Assembly: GCA_036825755.1 (NCBI GenBank)
Contig: DAISXR010000062.1
Location: 1 to 20,439, forward strand
Source of the DNA: JAJFTV01 sp036825755
Lineage (GTDB): Bacteria > Chloroflexota > Anaerolineae > Anaerolineales > Anaerolineaceae
Reading direction: 5' to 3'
Length of the DNA stretch: 20,439 nt
This document shows, piece after piece, positions 7,736 through 16,162 of this stretch. Positions within the stretch are counted from its first letter, which is position 1. Every line of letters begins with the position of its first letter. The position numbers and the translations under genes are program-made. Below the pieces are notes generated by a model, which worked only from the letters and a program-made list of their open reading frames with translations, ran no database searches and was not told where the DNA came from.

Positions 7736-7767
7736 AAGAAGGATGGTTTCCCATCCTTCTTTTTTTC
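7736..7767 (+). terminator. Strong intrinsic terminator after the MFS gene
   Basis: AAGAAGGATGG pairs perfectly with CCATCCTTCTT (11 bp) across a TTTC loop, followed directly by a run of seven Ts. It lies 31 bp after the MFS stop and separates that unit from the peptidase array. Confidence 0.9.
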
Positions 7768-7913
7768 TTCATTGAAAGCTCCTGTTTTTTCTTTCCATTA
7801 TGAAAGAGAAAAACCAGCGGATTTACGCTGTTTTGACATACCTCAGGATGGGTAGATTCGGACTTTTGGCCTCGCTGCACCTTTCACCGAGGAAGCGAGC
7901 GAGTGCAGACGGG

Positions 7914-7919
7914 TATAAT
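7914..7919 (+). promoter_or_regulatory. Candidate -10 box for the peptidase array (genes A-B)
   Basis: A perfect TATAAT lies 111 bp before the start of peptidase A, in the 260-bp non-coding stretch after the terminator. No clear -35 is seen. Short inverted segments CTGCAC (7875-7880) and GTGCAG (7903-7908) flank the region just upstream and could be an operator, but this is weak. The rest of 7771-8030 shows no gene. Confidence 0.4.
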
Positions 7920-8030
7920 ACTTGTGTCTGCCGGTTTTTTCAAATCCATATCCATTTGTGTTCCGTAACCTCGATCATTTCGGGAACGCGGATTGTTATG
8001 ACTGTCATCCTCTCTACTCTGGAGAATCCC

Positions 8031-10004
8031 ATGCCTGACACCTCAAAACGCCCTGTTGAACTGCAAGACCTGTTCAGACTGAATGCCATCTCCGAGGCGC
8101 AGCTTTCGCCGGATGGTAAATATGTTGTGTATGGCGTAGCCCGAATTGAGCCGGAACAAGAGAAACAGCTCTCCTCGCTGTGGCTGTATTCTCTGCAAAC
8201 GGGCAAAACCCGGCAGTTGACCAGCGGGCCGAACGGCGAAAACGGAGCCGCCTGGTCTCCGGACGGCAAACGCATTGCCTTTCTCTCCAATCGCGGAGAA
8301 GGAGAGCATTCCCTGCCGCAGGTTTACATCATCCCGGTGGACGGCGGAGAAGCCCGCCAGATCACACACATGCAGCAGCCCATCGGGGGCAGCCCGCTCT
8401 GGTCTCCTGATGGCAGGTGGATCGCCTTCACGGCCGGCCCCAAAATGGATACACCACCGGATCCCAAAAAACCGTACCGGGTGGATCGCACGGTGTACCG
8501 TTCCGATGGAATAGGTTACCTGGACTCGCTGGTGCAGGACATCTATGTGCTGGATGTCAGCAACCCGGGCAATGAGCCAAAACAGCTCACGAATGACCGC
8601 TGCAGCAACGGTGAGTTGCGCTGGTCACCGGACAGCTCACGGATTTTGTTCCTGCCGCTAGCCGATCCGGTTTCATATGTACCGTTCTGCCAGACGCTGC
8701 AAACGGTTGATCTGCAGGGTAATATCAGCGTGTTGCATCAGAACTGGGGCAGCTATGATGTCGCCGAATGGCTGCCGGATGGAAAATCGATCCTCTTTAG
8801 CGGCCAGGAAACCGGCCGGCCGATCGGCTCCAAAAACGATCTGTGGGTGCTTCACCTGGATACCGGGCAGCTCGATTGCCGCACGGGCGGGTTCAAATAC
8901 GGCGTGGGCGGCCATTTGCGCTGCGATTTACCGGTGAGTTGGAACAACCCGCCGCGCATCGCTTTGGACGGAAAAACCGCGTTCATCAATGTGCAGATCG
9001 GCGGAACCGTGCCGGTGTACGCCGTATCGCTGGATGCGGAAGAAAGCTGCCGCGAACTGATAGGCGGTGAACGCCTGACCGCTCTGCTGGACGCCGGCCG
9101 CGAGCGCCTGCTGTACGTCACCAGCGACTGCCATCACCCCTGCGATCTGTGCCTGAGCAGCCTGGACGGCGCGGACGAAAAGCAAATCACCGCCATCAAC
9201 GCGGATCTGCTTGCACAACTGGAAATGCCGCGGGTGGAACATCTGCTCTATGCAGGCGTCGACGGCGCGCAGGTGGAAGGCTGGGCCCTGCTGCCGGCTC
9301 ACGGTGACGGCCCCTTCCCCACCGTGCTGTACATCCACGGCGGGCCGCACTCGGCTTTTGGCAACGTGTTCAACTTTGATTTTGCGCTTCTGCCCGCGCA
9401 CGGGTACGCCACCCTGCTGATTAACCACCGCGCCTCCACCGGTTACGGTGATGAATTCTCCACCGCAATCAAAGGGGATTGGGGCAACCTGGATTATCAG
9501 GATCTGATGTACGGTGTGGATGAAGCCATTTCAAAGGGTTTCAGCGATCCGGAACGACTGGGCTGCACCGGCATTTCAGGCGGCGGCAATCTTTCCTGCT
9601 GGATCGTGGGGCACACGCGCCGCTTCAAAGCCGCCATGCCGGTCAACCCGGTCAGCGACTGGTTGTCTTTTTATGGCACCAGCGACATCGGTATCTGGTT
9701 TGGGGTGGAAGAACTGGGCGGGCACCCGCATGAGATCCCTGAAATCTACCGTAAGTGTTCACCGGTAACCTGTGCGCACACCTGCACCACCCCGACTTTG
9801 ATGGTGCAGAGCGAAAACGATTACCGCTGCCCGGCCGGGCAGTCGGAGGAGTTTTATTCCATCCTGAAAGCCAATGGATGTGTAACCGAAATGCTGCGAT
9901 ATCCCAACAGCTCACACGGAGGCCCCATTTCCGGGTCGCTGGCTGCCCGAAAAACGCACCGTGAGGCGCTGCTGGATTGGATGGACAGGTATTTGAAATC
10001 TTAA
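8031..10004 (+). CDS. S9C-type serine peptidase, array member A (acylaminoacyl-peptidase/YuxL-like)
   Basis: The 657-residue protein has an N-terminal beta-propeller (about 1-395) with repeated WSPDG blades (AAWSPDGKRIAF, PLWSPDGRWIAF, RWSPDSSRILF) and a C-terminal alpha/beta hydrolase (about 400-657). The catalytic triad is Ser516 (GISGGGN), Asp597 (SENDYRCP) and His629 (SSHGG); the oxyanion-side HGGP starts at His436. The family releases acylated amino acids or short peptides from oligopeptides in the cytoplasm; no signal peptide is seen. It differs from members B-E in having Ser-Gly-Gly-Gly-Asn after the nucleophile and NHRASTGYG instead of NPxGSxGYG, and shares both with member F at the far end. 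ATG 8031 follows GGAG by 6 nt; the open frame upstream to 7800 has no domain and no such site. B follows after 19 bp. Confidence 0.92.
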   Translation: MPDTSKRPVELQDLFRLNAISEAQLSPDGKYVVYGVARIEPEQEKQLSSLWLYSLQTGKTRQLTSGPNGENGAAWSPDGKRIAFLSNRGEGEHSLPQVYIIPVDGGEARQITHMQQPIGGSPLWSPDGRWIAFTAGPKMDTPPDPKKPYRVDRTVYRSDGIGYLDSLVQDIYVLDVSNPGNEPKQLTNDRCSNGELRWSPDSSRILFLPLADPVSYVPFCQTLQTVDLQGNISVLHQNWGSYDVAEWLPDGKSILFSGQETGRPIGSKNDLWVLHLDTGQLDCRTGGFKYGVGGHLRCDLPVSWNNPPRIALDGKTAFINVQIGGTVPVYAVSLDAEESCRELIGGERLTALLDAGRERLLYVTSDCHHPCDLCLSSLDGADEKQITAINADLLAQLEMPRVEHLLYAGVDGAQVEGWALLPAHGDGPFPTVLYIHGGPHSAFGNVFNFDFALLPAHGYATLLINHRASTGYGDEFSTAIKGDWGNLDYQDLMYGVDEAISKGFSDPERLGCTGISGGGNLSCWIVGHTRRFKAAMPVNPVSDWLSFYGTSDIGIWFGVEELGGHPHEIPEIYRKCSPVTCAHTCTTPTLMVQSENDYRCPAGQSEEFYSILKANGCVTEMLRYPNSSHGGPISGSLAARKTHREALLDWMDRYLKS

Positions 10005-10023
10005 TCTTTATGGGAGACCTAAA

Positions 10024-11991
10024 ATGACCGAAACCAAAGAAAAGAAAATTGCCTCAATGGACGATCTGTTTATGCTGCAGGCCCTCACCGCCGCCCAACT
10101 CTCGCCCGACGGTAAAACGGTGGTGTACTGCGTTACCCGTCTTGAAGGCGAAAAACGCGAGACCAAAGCCGGCTTATGGCTGCTGGATGTGGAAACCGGC
10201 GCGGCACGCCCGCTGACCGCCGGCGAGAAAACCGATACCAGCCCGGCTTGGTCGCCGGACGGCAAACAGATCGCCTTTCTTTCCACCCGCACCGGTATGC
10301 CGCAGATTTTTGTGATCCCGGTGGATGGCGGCGAAGCCAAACCGCTCACCAAAATGGAACAGGCTATCGGCGGCGGACCGGTCTGGTCGCCGGACGGAAA
10401 GTATATCGCCTTCACAGCCGCGCCCAAACCTGAAACCCCGCCCGACCCCACCAAAGCCTACCGCGTTACCCGCAACGTCTTCCGCTTCGATGGTATGGGC
10501 TTGCTGGACCCGATCATGCAGGATATCTATGTGATCCCCTCTGCAGGCGGCGATCCCAAACAGTTGACCCATGATACATCGATGAACTCCATCGTTGCAT
10601 GGTCTCCGGATGGGCAGGAGATCATGTTCCAGGCCAATTTCGATCCGCATGAATCGTATCCTCGCGCCGAGTTAAAACTGGTGGATCTGAAGGGGCAGGT
10701 CCGCACTGTGGTCAGCCTGGCATGGGGGCAGGTAGCCTCCGCTGCCTGGACACCCAACAGCCGCCAGATCGTCTTCCTGGGTCAGGAAAATGGAAAACCG
10801 TTCGGCAGCAAAAACGATCTGTATGTGATCAAACGCCACGGCAGCACACCTGAAATTCGCACATCCACCCTCAAGCAGGGGCCCGGCGGCGGTTTACAGG
10901 GAGATTTCCCCTCCATGATCGCAGGGATCATGCATATCAGCAAAGACGGCAGCAGCGTGCTGATGAACGTGCAGACCGGCGGAATGGTTGAGGTTTATAA
11001 AATCGCTCTGCAGGGACCTGAGAAGTTCGAAACCATCCTCACCGGCGACCGCAGTATCAGCCTGATCGGCGTGAGTGAGAAACGGCTGCTGTTTGTGTCC
11101 AATGATCTCACCCACACCCCTGAAATCTTCGCCGCCGATCTGGATGGCAAAAACGAAAAACAGCTTTCGCATATCAATGACGAGATTCTGGGAACCCTGC
11201 AGATGCCGGAAGTGGAACACCTGTTGTACACCGGCGCTGAAGGAGCGCAGGTGGAAGGCTGGTTTATGAAACCGGTTACCGGCGAAGCGCCCTATCCCAC
11301 CATTCTGTACGTCCACGGCGGCCCCACCGGTGCTTTTGGGCATACCTTCAGCATGGATTTTCTCAATTTCGCCAACAACGGTTACGCGGTGCTGTTCATC
11401 AACCCGCAAGGCTCGTGCGGCTACGGCGATGAGTTCTCCACCGCCATCAACCCGCATTGGGGTGACCGCGATTACCGCGATTTGATGGCCGGCGTGGATC
11501 TGGTGATTGAAAAGGGCTGGGCTGACCCGGACAAACTGGGTGTGGGCGGTCTTTCTTACGGCGGATACATGTCATGCTGGATTGTGGGGCATACCAACCG
11601 CTTCAAAGCAGCCATCCCGGAGAACCCGGTTGCCGATTGGTGGAGCATGTACGGCGCCAGCGATGTGAGCGCCTGGCTGTGCGAGACGGCCTTCGGCGGT
11701 AAACCTTACGAAGTGCCCGAGATCTACCGCAGCACCGCGCCCATCACCTATGCCCACAACGCCACCACCCCCACGCTGCTCATCCAGGGCGAGTGCGATT
11801 ACCGCTGCCCGGCTGTCCAGTCCGAGGAAATGTACGTCACCCTCAAGCGTAATGGCTGCATCGTTGAGATGATCCGCGTACCGGGCGGCTCGCATGTCAT
11901 GTCGATTGCCGGCGATCCCAACTGGCGCTATCAGTCCAACCAGGAAATGGTCAAATGGTTCGACCGGTATGTGAAAGGCATCACCGAATAG
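10024..11991 (+). CDS. S9C-type serine peptidase, array member B
   Basis: The 655-residue protein has the same two-domain layout. Propeller blades include PAWSPDGKQIAF, PVWSPDGKYIAF and VAWSPDGQEIMF; the S9C-type RVTRNVFRFDGMG insert lies after the second. The triad is Ser511 (GLSYGGYMSC), Asp592 (GECDYRCP) and His624 (GGSHV), with HGGPTGAFG from His431. The N-terminus MDDLFMLQALTAAQLSPDGK matches the start of A, and the blade segment PVDGGEAKPLTKMEQ is nearly the same as in F. After the base histidine the sequence (MSIAGDPNWRYQ) departs from the AVRKxQNE pattern of C, D and F, so the last helix may contact substrate or partner differently. GGGAG lies 7 nt before the ATG. It is 19 bp after A and is followed by a strong terminator, making A-B one unit. 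Confidence 0.93.
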   Translation: MTETKEKKIASMDDLFMLQALTAAQLSPDGKTVVYCVTRLEGEKRETKAGLWLLDVETGAARPLTAGEKTDTSPAWSPDGKQIAFLSTRTGMPQIFVIPVDGGEAKPLTKMEQAIGGGPVWSPDGKYIAFTAAPKPETPPDPTKAYRVTRNVFRFDGMGLLDPIMQDIYVIPSAGGDPKQLTHDTSMNSIVAWSPDGQEIMFQANFDPHESYPRAELKLVDLKGQVRTVVSLAWGQVASAAWTPNSRQIVFLGQENGKPFGSKNDLYVIKRHGSTPEIRTSTLKQGPGGGLQGDFPSMIAGIMHISKDGSSVLMNVQTGGMVEVYKIALQGPEKFETILTGDRSISLIGVSEKRLLFVSNDLTHTPEIFAADLDGKNEKQLSHINDEILGTLQMPEVEHLLYTGAEGAQVEGWFMKPVTGEAPYPTILYVHGGPTGAFGHTFSMDFLNFANNGYAVLFINPQGSCGYGDEFSTAINPHWGDRDYRDLMAGVDLVIEKGWADPDKLGVGGLSYGGYMSCWIVGHTNRFKAAIPENPVADWWSMYGASDVSAWLCETAFGGKPYEVPEIYRSTAPITYAHNATTPTLLIQGECDYRCPAVQSEEMYVTLKRNGCIVEMIRVPGGSHVMSIAGDPNWRYQSNQEMVKWFDRYVKGITE

Positions 11992-12003
11992 TTTGATTCT
12001 TTC

Positions 12004-12051
12004 AACCCGGTAACCGGCAAAGCGTTGACCCCTGCCGGTTACCGGGTTTTT
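12004..12051 (+). terminator. Strong intrinsic terminator inside the peptidase array (after B)
   Basis: AACCCGGTAACCGGCA (12004-12019) pairs perfectly with TGCCGGTTACCGGGTT (12033-12048), a 16-bp stem with a 13-nt loop, running into five Ts (12047-12051). It separates A-B from C onward. The following 158 bp before C must hold a promoter; TACAAT at 12078-12083 is the best -10 seen but has no good -35. Confidence 0.88.
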
Positions 12052-12209
12052 CTATGATCCAAACAGCCCGGTGGGTTTACAATAAGGAAGGTTGATTTGC
12101 CCGCCTGCCGAACTCTTCAAACCGGCAGCCTCTCAACCACCGCACGCAAATCTCGCAATTGAATATTGGTTTTCTGATTGTTCAACCTCGCATCTTCGGG
12201 AGTGACTTC

Positions 12210-14165
12210 ATGCCAGCAAACAAACGCAATTTCGAACCCATCGACGAGCTTCGCTATGCTCAGATGGATACCGCCAGTTTTTCTCCGGACGGGACGAAAG
12301 TGGTGTACACCGTCCGCCGCGTCGATCTGGAAAAAGAGAAGGAATTCTGCCATCTGTGGCTGCACGATCTGTCCAGCGGGATCACCCGACAGCTCACGCG
12401 CGGCGAGCACAGCAACAGCGCCCCGGTCTGGAGCCCGGATGGAAAGACAATCGCCTTCCTTTCCACCCGTTCCGAAAAGCCGCAGATCTTCACCATCTCG
12501 CCCTTTTTCGGTGAGGCCATCCGCCTGACCGATGTGAAGCAAGGCGTGGGAAGCGGGCCGCTTTGGTCACCGGACGGCCGGCACATTGCCTTCACGGTCA
12601 GCCCACTCACGGAACCTCGCAAGCCGGAGCTGCCGTACCGCGTCACCCGTGCCGGCTACCGCATGGATGGCGTGGGCTACCTGGATGACGCCGTGCAGCA
12701 CACGTACGTGGTCCCCGTCCGCTATGAAATGGGCGTATGGAAAGCCGGAGAGCCCAAACAGCTCACCAACGAACCCTGGATGGACGAAATCCTGGCCTGG
12801 TCGCCGGATGGACAGGAATTGCTGGTGGCTTCACTGTTTGAACCGGAATCAATGGCCATCTTCTCGGCCCGCATGCGCATTGTAAACCTGAACGGAGAGA
12901 AAACCGGCCTGCTGGACGAAAAATGGGGCATGGTCTCCACCGCAGCCTGGCTGCCGGACGGTCAGCGTATTGCCCTGTATGGCCTGCCGGATAAATCACC
13001 CGGCGGCACCAAAGGCGATCTGTGGGTGTATGACCGCCGCACCGGGCAGCTCGACTGCCGCTCAAAAAGTTTCAAATACGGGTTTGAAAGCTTCAAGAGC
13101 AAGCTGCTGGTTGTAGATGAAAACAAAGCCCTGTGCACCGTCTACCGTGAAGGCATGGGAGAGGTGTACGAGTTCTCGCTCTCCGGCGAGCCGGCCTGGA
13201 AATCCCTGGTGACCGGGCAGCGCACCTGCGCCGCTCTGGATCTTAAGCAGGGCAAACTGTTGTTTGCCGTCAGCCTGCTTCACAACCCGAGCGAGCTGTT
13301 TACCGCCGATCTGCAGACCGGCGCGGAGACACAGATCACCCATCACAACGAAGAGTGGCTGGAAGAGATCAACATCCCGGAAGTGGAGCGCTTCACCTTT
13401 CCCAACAGCCAGGGAGTGCAGATTGAAGGCTGGTTCCTCAAACCGGCCGATGGAAAACTGCCCTGCCCGGCCGTGCTGTGCATTCACGGCGGCCCATATG
13501 GCATGTACGGCTACAGCCACCGGTCCGATTTTCAGATGCTGGCCGGTGCGGGCTACGGGGTGCTGTTCATCAACCCGCAGGGCTCCAACGGCTACGGCGA
13601 CGACTTTAGCCAGCCGCTGAACGCGCAGTGGGGCGTGCTGGATGGTCCGGAGCAGCTCCAGGCCGTCGATCTGGCGGTGGAAAAAGGCTGGATCGATCCC
13701 GATCGGCTGGGTGTGAACGGCCTCTCCTACGGCGGGTATATGACCTGCTGGCTGGTGGGTCAAACGGATCGCTTCAAAGCGGCTGTGGCGGAGAACCCGG
13801 TTACCAACCTGGTCAGCCAGTACGGCACCTCTGATATGGACGCCTGGGACGCACCCAACTCACTGGGCGGCGCGCCGTACGAAAACCCCGATGGATACCG
13901 GCTCACCTCTCCCATCACCTATGCGCATCAATGCGTCACCCCCACTTTGCTGATCCAGGGCGAGAAAGACTTCCGCTGCCCGGCCGGGCAATCGGAGGAG
14001 TTCTACGCCACCCTGCGCGCCAACGGCTGCACGGCTGAGATGGTACGCTTACCGGGCAGTTCGCATGTTGGCAGTATTGCCGGGGCCGTCGCGGTACGCA
14101 AGGCCCAAAATGAAGCCCTGCTGGACTGGCTGAAGCGTTACATCCCTGCCAAAAAGGAAGACTGA
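12210..14165 (+). CDS. S9C-type serine peptidase, array member C
   Basis: The 651-residue protein has propeller blades PVWSPDGKTIAF, PLWSPDGRHIAF and LAWSPDGQELLV, then the hydrolase domain with HGGPYGMYG from His426 and the triad Ser506 (GLSYGGYMTC), Asp587 (GEKDFRCP) and His619 (GSSHVGS). Its start NFEPIDELRYAQMD parallels that of D, and both lack the GG-P-x-D-x-P loop that follows the (D/E)CRT segment in A, B, E and F, so C and D look like sister genes. ATG 12210 follows GGGAG by 7 nt; an in-frame ATG at 12159 lacks a site. D begins 3 bp after its stop, with the ribosome binding site of D inside the last codons of C, which suggests translational coupling. No signal peptide is seen. Confidence 0.93.
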   Translation: MPANKRNFEPIDELRYAQMDTASFSPDGTKVVYTVRRVDLEKEKEFCHLWLHDLSSGITRQLTRGEHSNSAPVWSPDGKTIAFLSTRSEKPQIFTISPFFGEAIRLTDVKQGVGSGPLWSPDGRHIAFTVSPLTEPRKPELPYRVTRAGYRMDGVGYLDDAVQHTYVVPVRYEMGVWKAGEPKQLTNEPWMDEILAWSPDGQELLVASLFEPESMAIFSARMRIVNLNGEKTGLLDEKWGMVSTAAWLPDGQRIALYGLPDKSPGGTKGDLWVYDRRTGQLDCRSKSFKYGFESFKSKLLVVDENKALCTVYREGMGEVYEFSLSGEPAWKSLVTGQRTCAALDLKQGKLLFAVSLLHNPSELFTADLQTGAETQITHHNEEWLEEINIPEVERFTFPNSQGVQIEGWFLKPADGKLPCPAVLCIHGGPYGMYGYSHRSDFQMLAGAGYGVLFINPQGSNGYGDDFSQPLNAQWGVLDGPEQLQAVDLAVEKGWIDPDRLGVNGLSYGGYMTCWLVGQTDRFKAAVAENPVTNLVSQYGTSDMDAWDAPNSLGGAPYENPDGYRLTSPITYAHQCVTPTLLIQGEKDFRCPAGQSEEFYATLRANGCTAEMVRLPGSSHVGSIAGAVAVRKAQNEALLDWLKRYIPAKKED

Positions 14166-14168
14166 AAA

Positions 14169-16112
14169 ATGGAAAAACACGCCTTTCAACCCATCGATGA
14201 ACTGCGTTTCAAAAGGATGCTCAGTGCCCGCCTCTCTCCGGATGGAACCAGGGCCGTGTATGCGATCAAAGAAAATGATCTCGAAAAAGAGAATTCTTTC
14301 ACCCACCTGTGGATGATCCATCTGGGCACCCGCCAGACCCGCCAGCTCACCCGCGGCGAGACGACCAATCATTCGCCTGAATGGTCGCCGGATGGAAAGC
14401 AGATCGCCTTTCTCTCCAACCGCAGCGGGAAGACGCAAATCCACTTGCTGCCGGTGGAGGGCGGCGAGTCGCTCCAGTTTACCCGCTTGCCGCAGGGTGT
14501 GGGCGACGGGCCACACTGGTCCCCGGACGGAACAGCCATCGCCTTTACCGCCGGACCGGGCGGTGAGCCGGCTGACCTCAGCAAGCCCTACCGCATCACT
14601 CGCGCGGTGTACCGCTATGACGGCATAGGGTACCTGGACCCGGCGGTGCAAAATGTGTACGTACAGCGGCTGAATGAGACAGAACCGCAGCAGCTCACCG
14701 ATCACCGTTTTCTGGCGCACGCCTTGCGTTGGTCGCCGGGGGGCAGCCGCATACTCTACATTGCCGCTCAGGACCCGGACCGCTTTGATCTATTCGGCGC
14801 CGCCATTCACGCGGTGGATCTGCACAAGCAGGATAAGCAACTGCTCAATCAGAATTGGGGTTGGATCACTGCCGGCGAATGGACCCGGGATGGAAAAGAG
14901 ATTGTATTTTCCGGTATGCCTCTTGGCAAAGCCATGGGCGCCAAAGCCGATCTGTGGCTGCTGGATTTGAACAGCGGTGATAAACGGCTGCTGACCGGTT
15001 CACTGCAAACCGGATACGCATACGGGTTCGGCCCGTATCAACTGCTGGATGACACGGCTGTGCTGGGGACCGTCCCCTTCCACGGGATGGACGAGCTCTA
15101 CCGCATCCCGCTGGACGGCGGCGCAGCTCAAAAAGTGATGACCGGTGAACGGGGCGTACAGCTTCAGGATATCCGTGGGAATCAGGTTCTTTTTATTCAA
15201 AGCACGCCTGAAAATCCAGGCGAACTGGGAGTGCACAATCTGGCTTCCGGTGAAGAGCAAATTGTCACCGCCGTCAACTCGGACTGGCTGCAAGAGATCA
15301 ACCTGCCGCGCGTGGAGACGCTGCACTTCATCAACCCGGACGGCCTGGAGATCGAGGGCTGGTTAATGCTGCCCGCCGAGGGACAACCGCCCTACCCCAC
15401 TATTCTGTACAATCACGGCGGCCCGCACGGCGCTTATGGGTATTCATTCCGGCCGGATTTTCTCATACTGACCGGGGCGGGGTACGCGGTGCTGTATATC
15501 AACCCGCACGGCTCGGTGGGCTACGGCGATGCCTTTTCCGCCGGTCTTTCCGGCCAATGGGGGCTCAAAGACTACCCGGATCTGATGGCCGGGGTGGATT
15601 ACGTCATCCAGAAGGGTTGGTCCGATCCGGACCGGCTGGGTGTGTGCGGGCTTTCGTACGGCGGATATCTGACTACCTATATCGTCGGACAGACACGCCG
15701 CTTCAAAGCCGCTGTGGCTGAGAACCCCATCACCGATCTGGTGAGCCGCTACGGCACCGCCGATATGGGACCGTGGGGTTCGCTGGGCGAACTGGGCGGC
15801 AAGCCGCATGAGATCCCGGAGGTGTACCGGGTCAGCTCACCGATCACCTTTGCACATCTGTGCACCACACCCACGCTGCTGATCCAGGGTGAAAATGACT
15901 ACCGCTGCCCGGCGGGGCAATCCGAACAGTTTTACACCACCCTGCGGGCCAACGGCTGCCCGGCCGAGATGCTGCGTCTGCCCAATATGCCGCATGTCGG
16001 GTCGATCAGCGGACCGATCCCGGTACAGAAGGCGCAAAACGAAGCCCTGCTGGAGTGGATGAACCGGTATATCCCGATAAATCCTGATAAAAAATCGACG
16101 GATGGTCAATAA
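14169..16112 (+). CDS. S9C-type serine peptidase, array member D
   Basis: At 647 residues this is the shortest member; the deficit lies in the propeller. Blades include PEWSPDGKQIAF, PHWSPDGTAIAF and LRWSPGGSRILY, where the third has Gly for Asp. The triad is Ser496 (GLSYGGYLTT), Asp577 (GENDYRCP) and His609 (NMPHVGS), with HGGPHGAYG from His416. Unlike all other members it has Thr-Thr in place of [Ser/Thr]-Cys after the nucleophile elbow. The insert PYRITRAVYRYDGIGYLD is typical of the S9C group. AAGGAAG lies 8 nt before the ATG, inside the 3' end of C. The start HAFQPIDELRFKRM mirrors C. Confidence 0.93.
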   Translation: MEKHAFQPIDELRFKRMLSARLSPDGTRAVYAIKENDLEKENSFTHLWMIHLGTRQTRQLTRGETTNHSPEWSPDGKQIAFLSNRSGKTQIHLLPVEGGESLQFTRLPQGVGDGPHWSPDGTAIAFTAGPGGEPADLSKPYRITRAVYRYDGIGYLDPAVQNVYVQRLNETEPQQLTDHRFLAHALRWSPGGSRILYIAAQDPDRFDLFGAAIHAVDLHKQDKQLLNQNWGWITAGEWTRDGKEIVFSGMPLGKAMGAKADLWLLDLNSGDKRLLTGSLQTGYAYGFGPYQLLDDTAVLGTVPFHGMDELYRIPLDGGAAQKVMTGERGVQLQDIRGNQVLFIQSTPENPGELGVHNLASGEEQIVTAVNSDWLQEINLPRVETLHFINPDGLEIEGWLMLPAEGQPPYPTILYNHGGPHGAYGYSFRPDFLILTGAGYAVLYINPHGSVGYGDAFSAGLSGQWGLKDYPDLMAGVDYVIQKGWSDPDRLGVCGLSYGGYLTTYIVGQTRRFKAAVAENPITDLVSRYGTADMGPWGSLGELGGKPHEIPEVYRVSSPITFAHLCTTPTLLIQGENDYRCPAGQSEQFYTTLRANGCPAEMLRLPNMPHVGSISGPIPVQKAQNEALLEWMNRYIPINPDKKSTDGQ

Positions 16113-16125
16113 ACCCCATTTGAAA

Positions 16126-16142
16126 CGGCAGATTCTCTGCCG
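16126..16142 (+). other. Intercistronic hairpin between D and E
   Basis: CGGCAGA pairs with TCTGCCG across a TTC loop in the 50-bp gap between members D and E. No T-tract follows, so it is unlikely to terminate; it could be an mRNA processing or stability element. D, E and probably C stay one transcript. Confidence 0.5.
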
Positions 16143-16162
16143 GTGAAGTACAAGGAGACCCT

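Noticed and set aside
7833..7858. TTGACA at 7833-7838 as the -35 of a promoter for peptidase A
   Set aside because: The only -10-like hexamer downstream (TAGATT) is 14 bp away, too close, and matches poorly.
7800..8030. 77-residue N-terminal extension of peptidase A
   Set aside because: It covers the region with the candidate -10 box, has no recognisable domain or signal peptide, and ATG 8031 has a good ribosome binding site and aligns with the starts of the other five paralogues.
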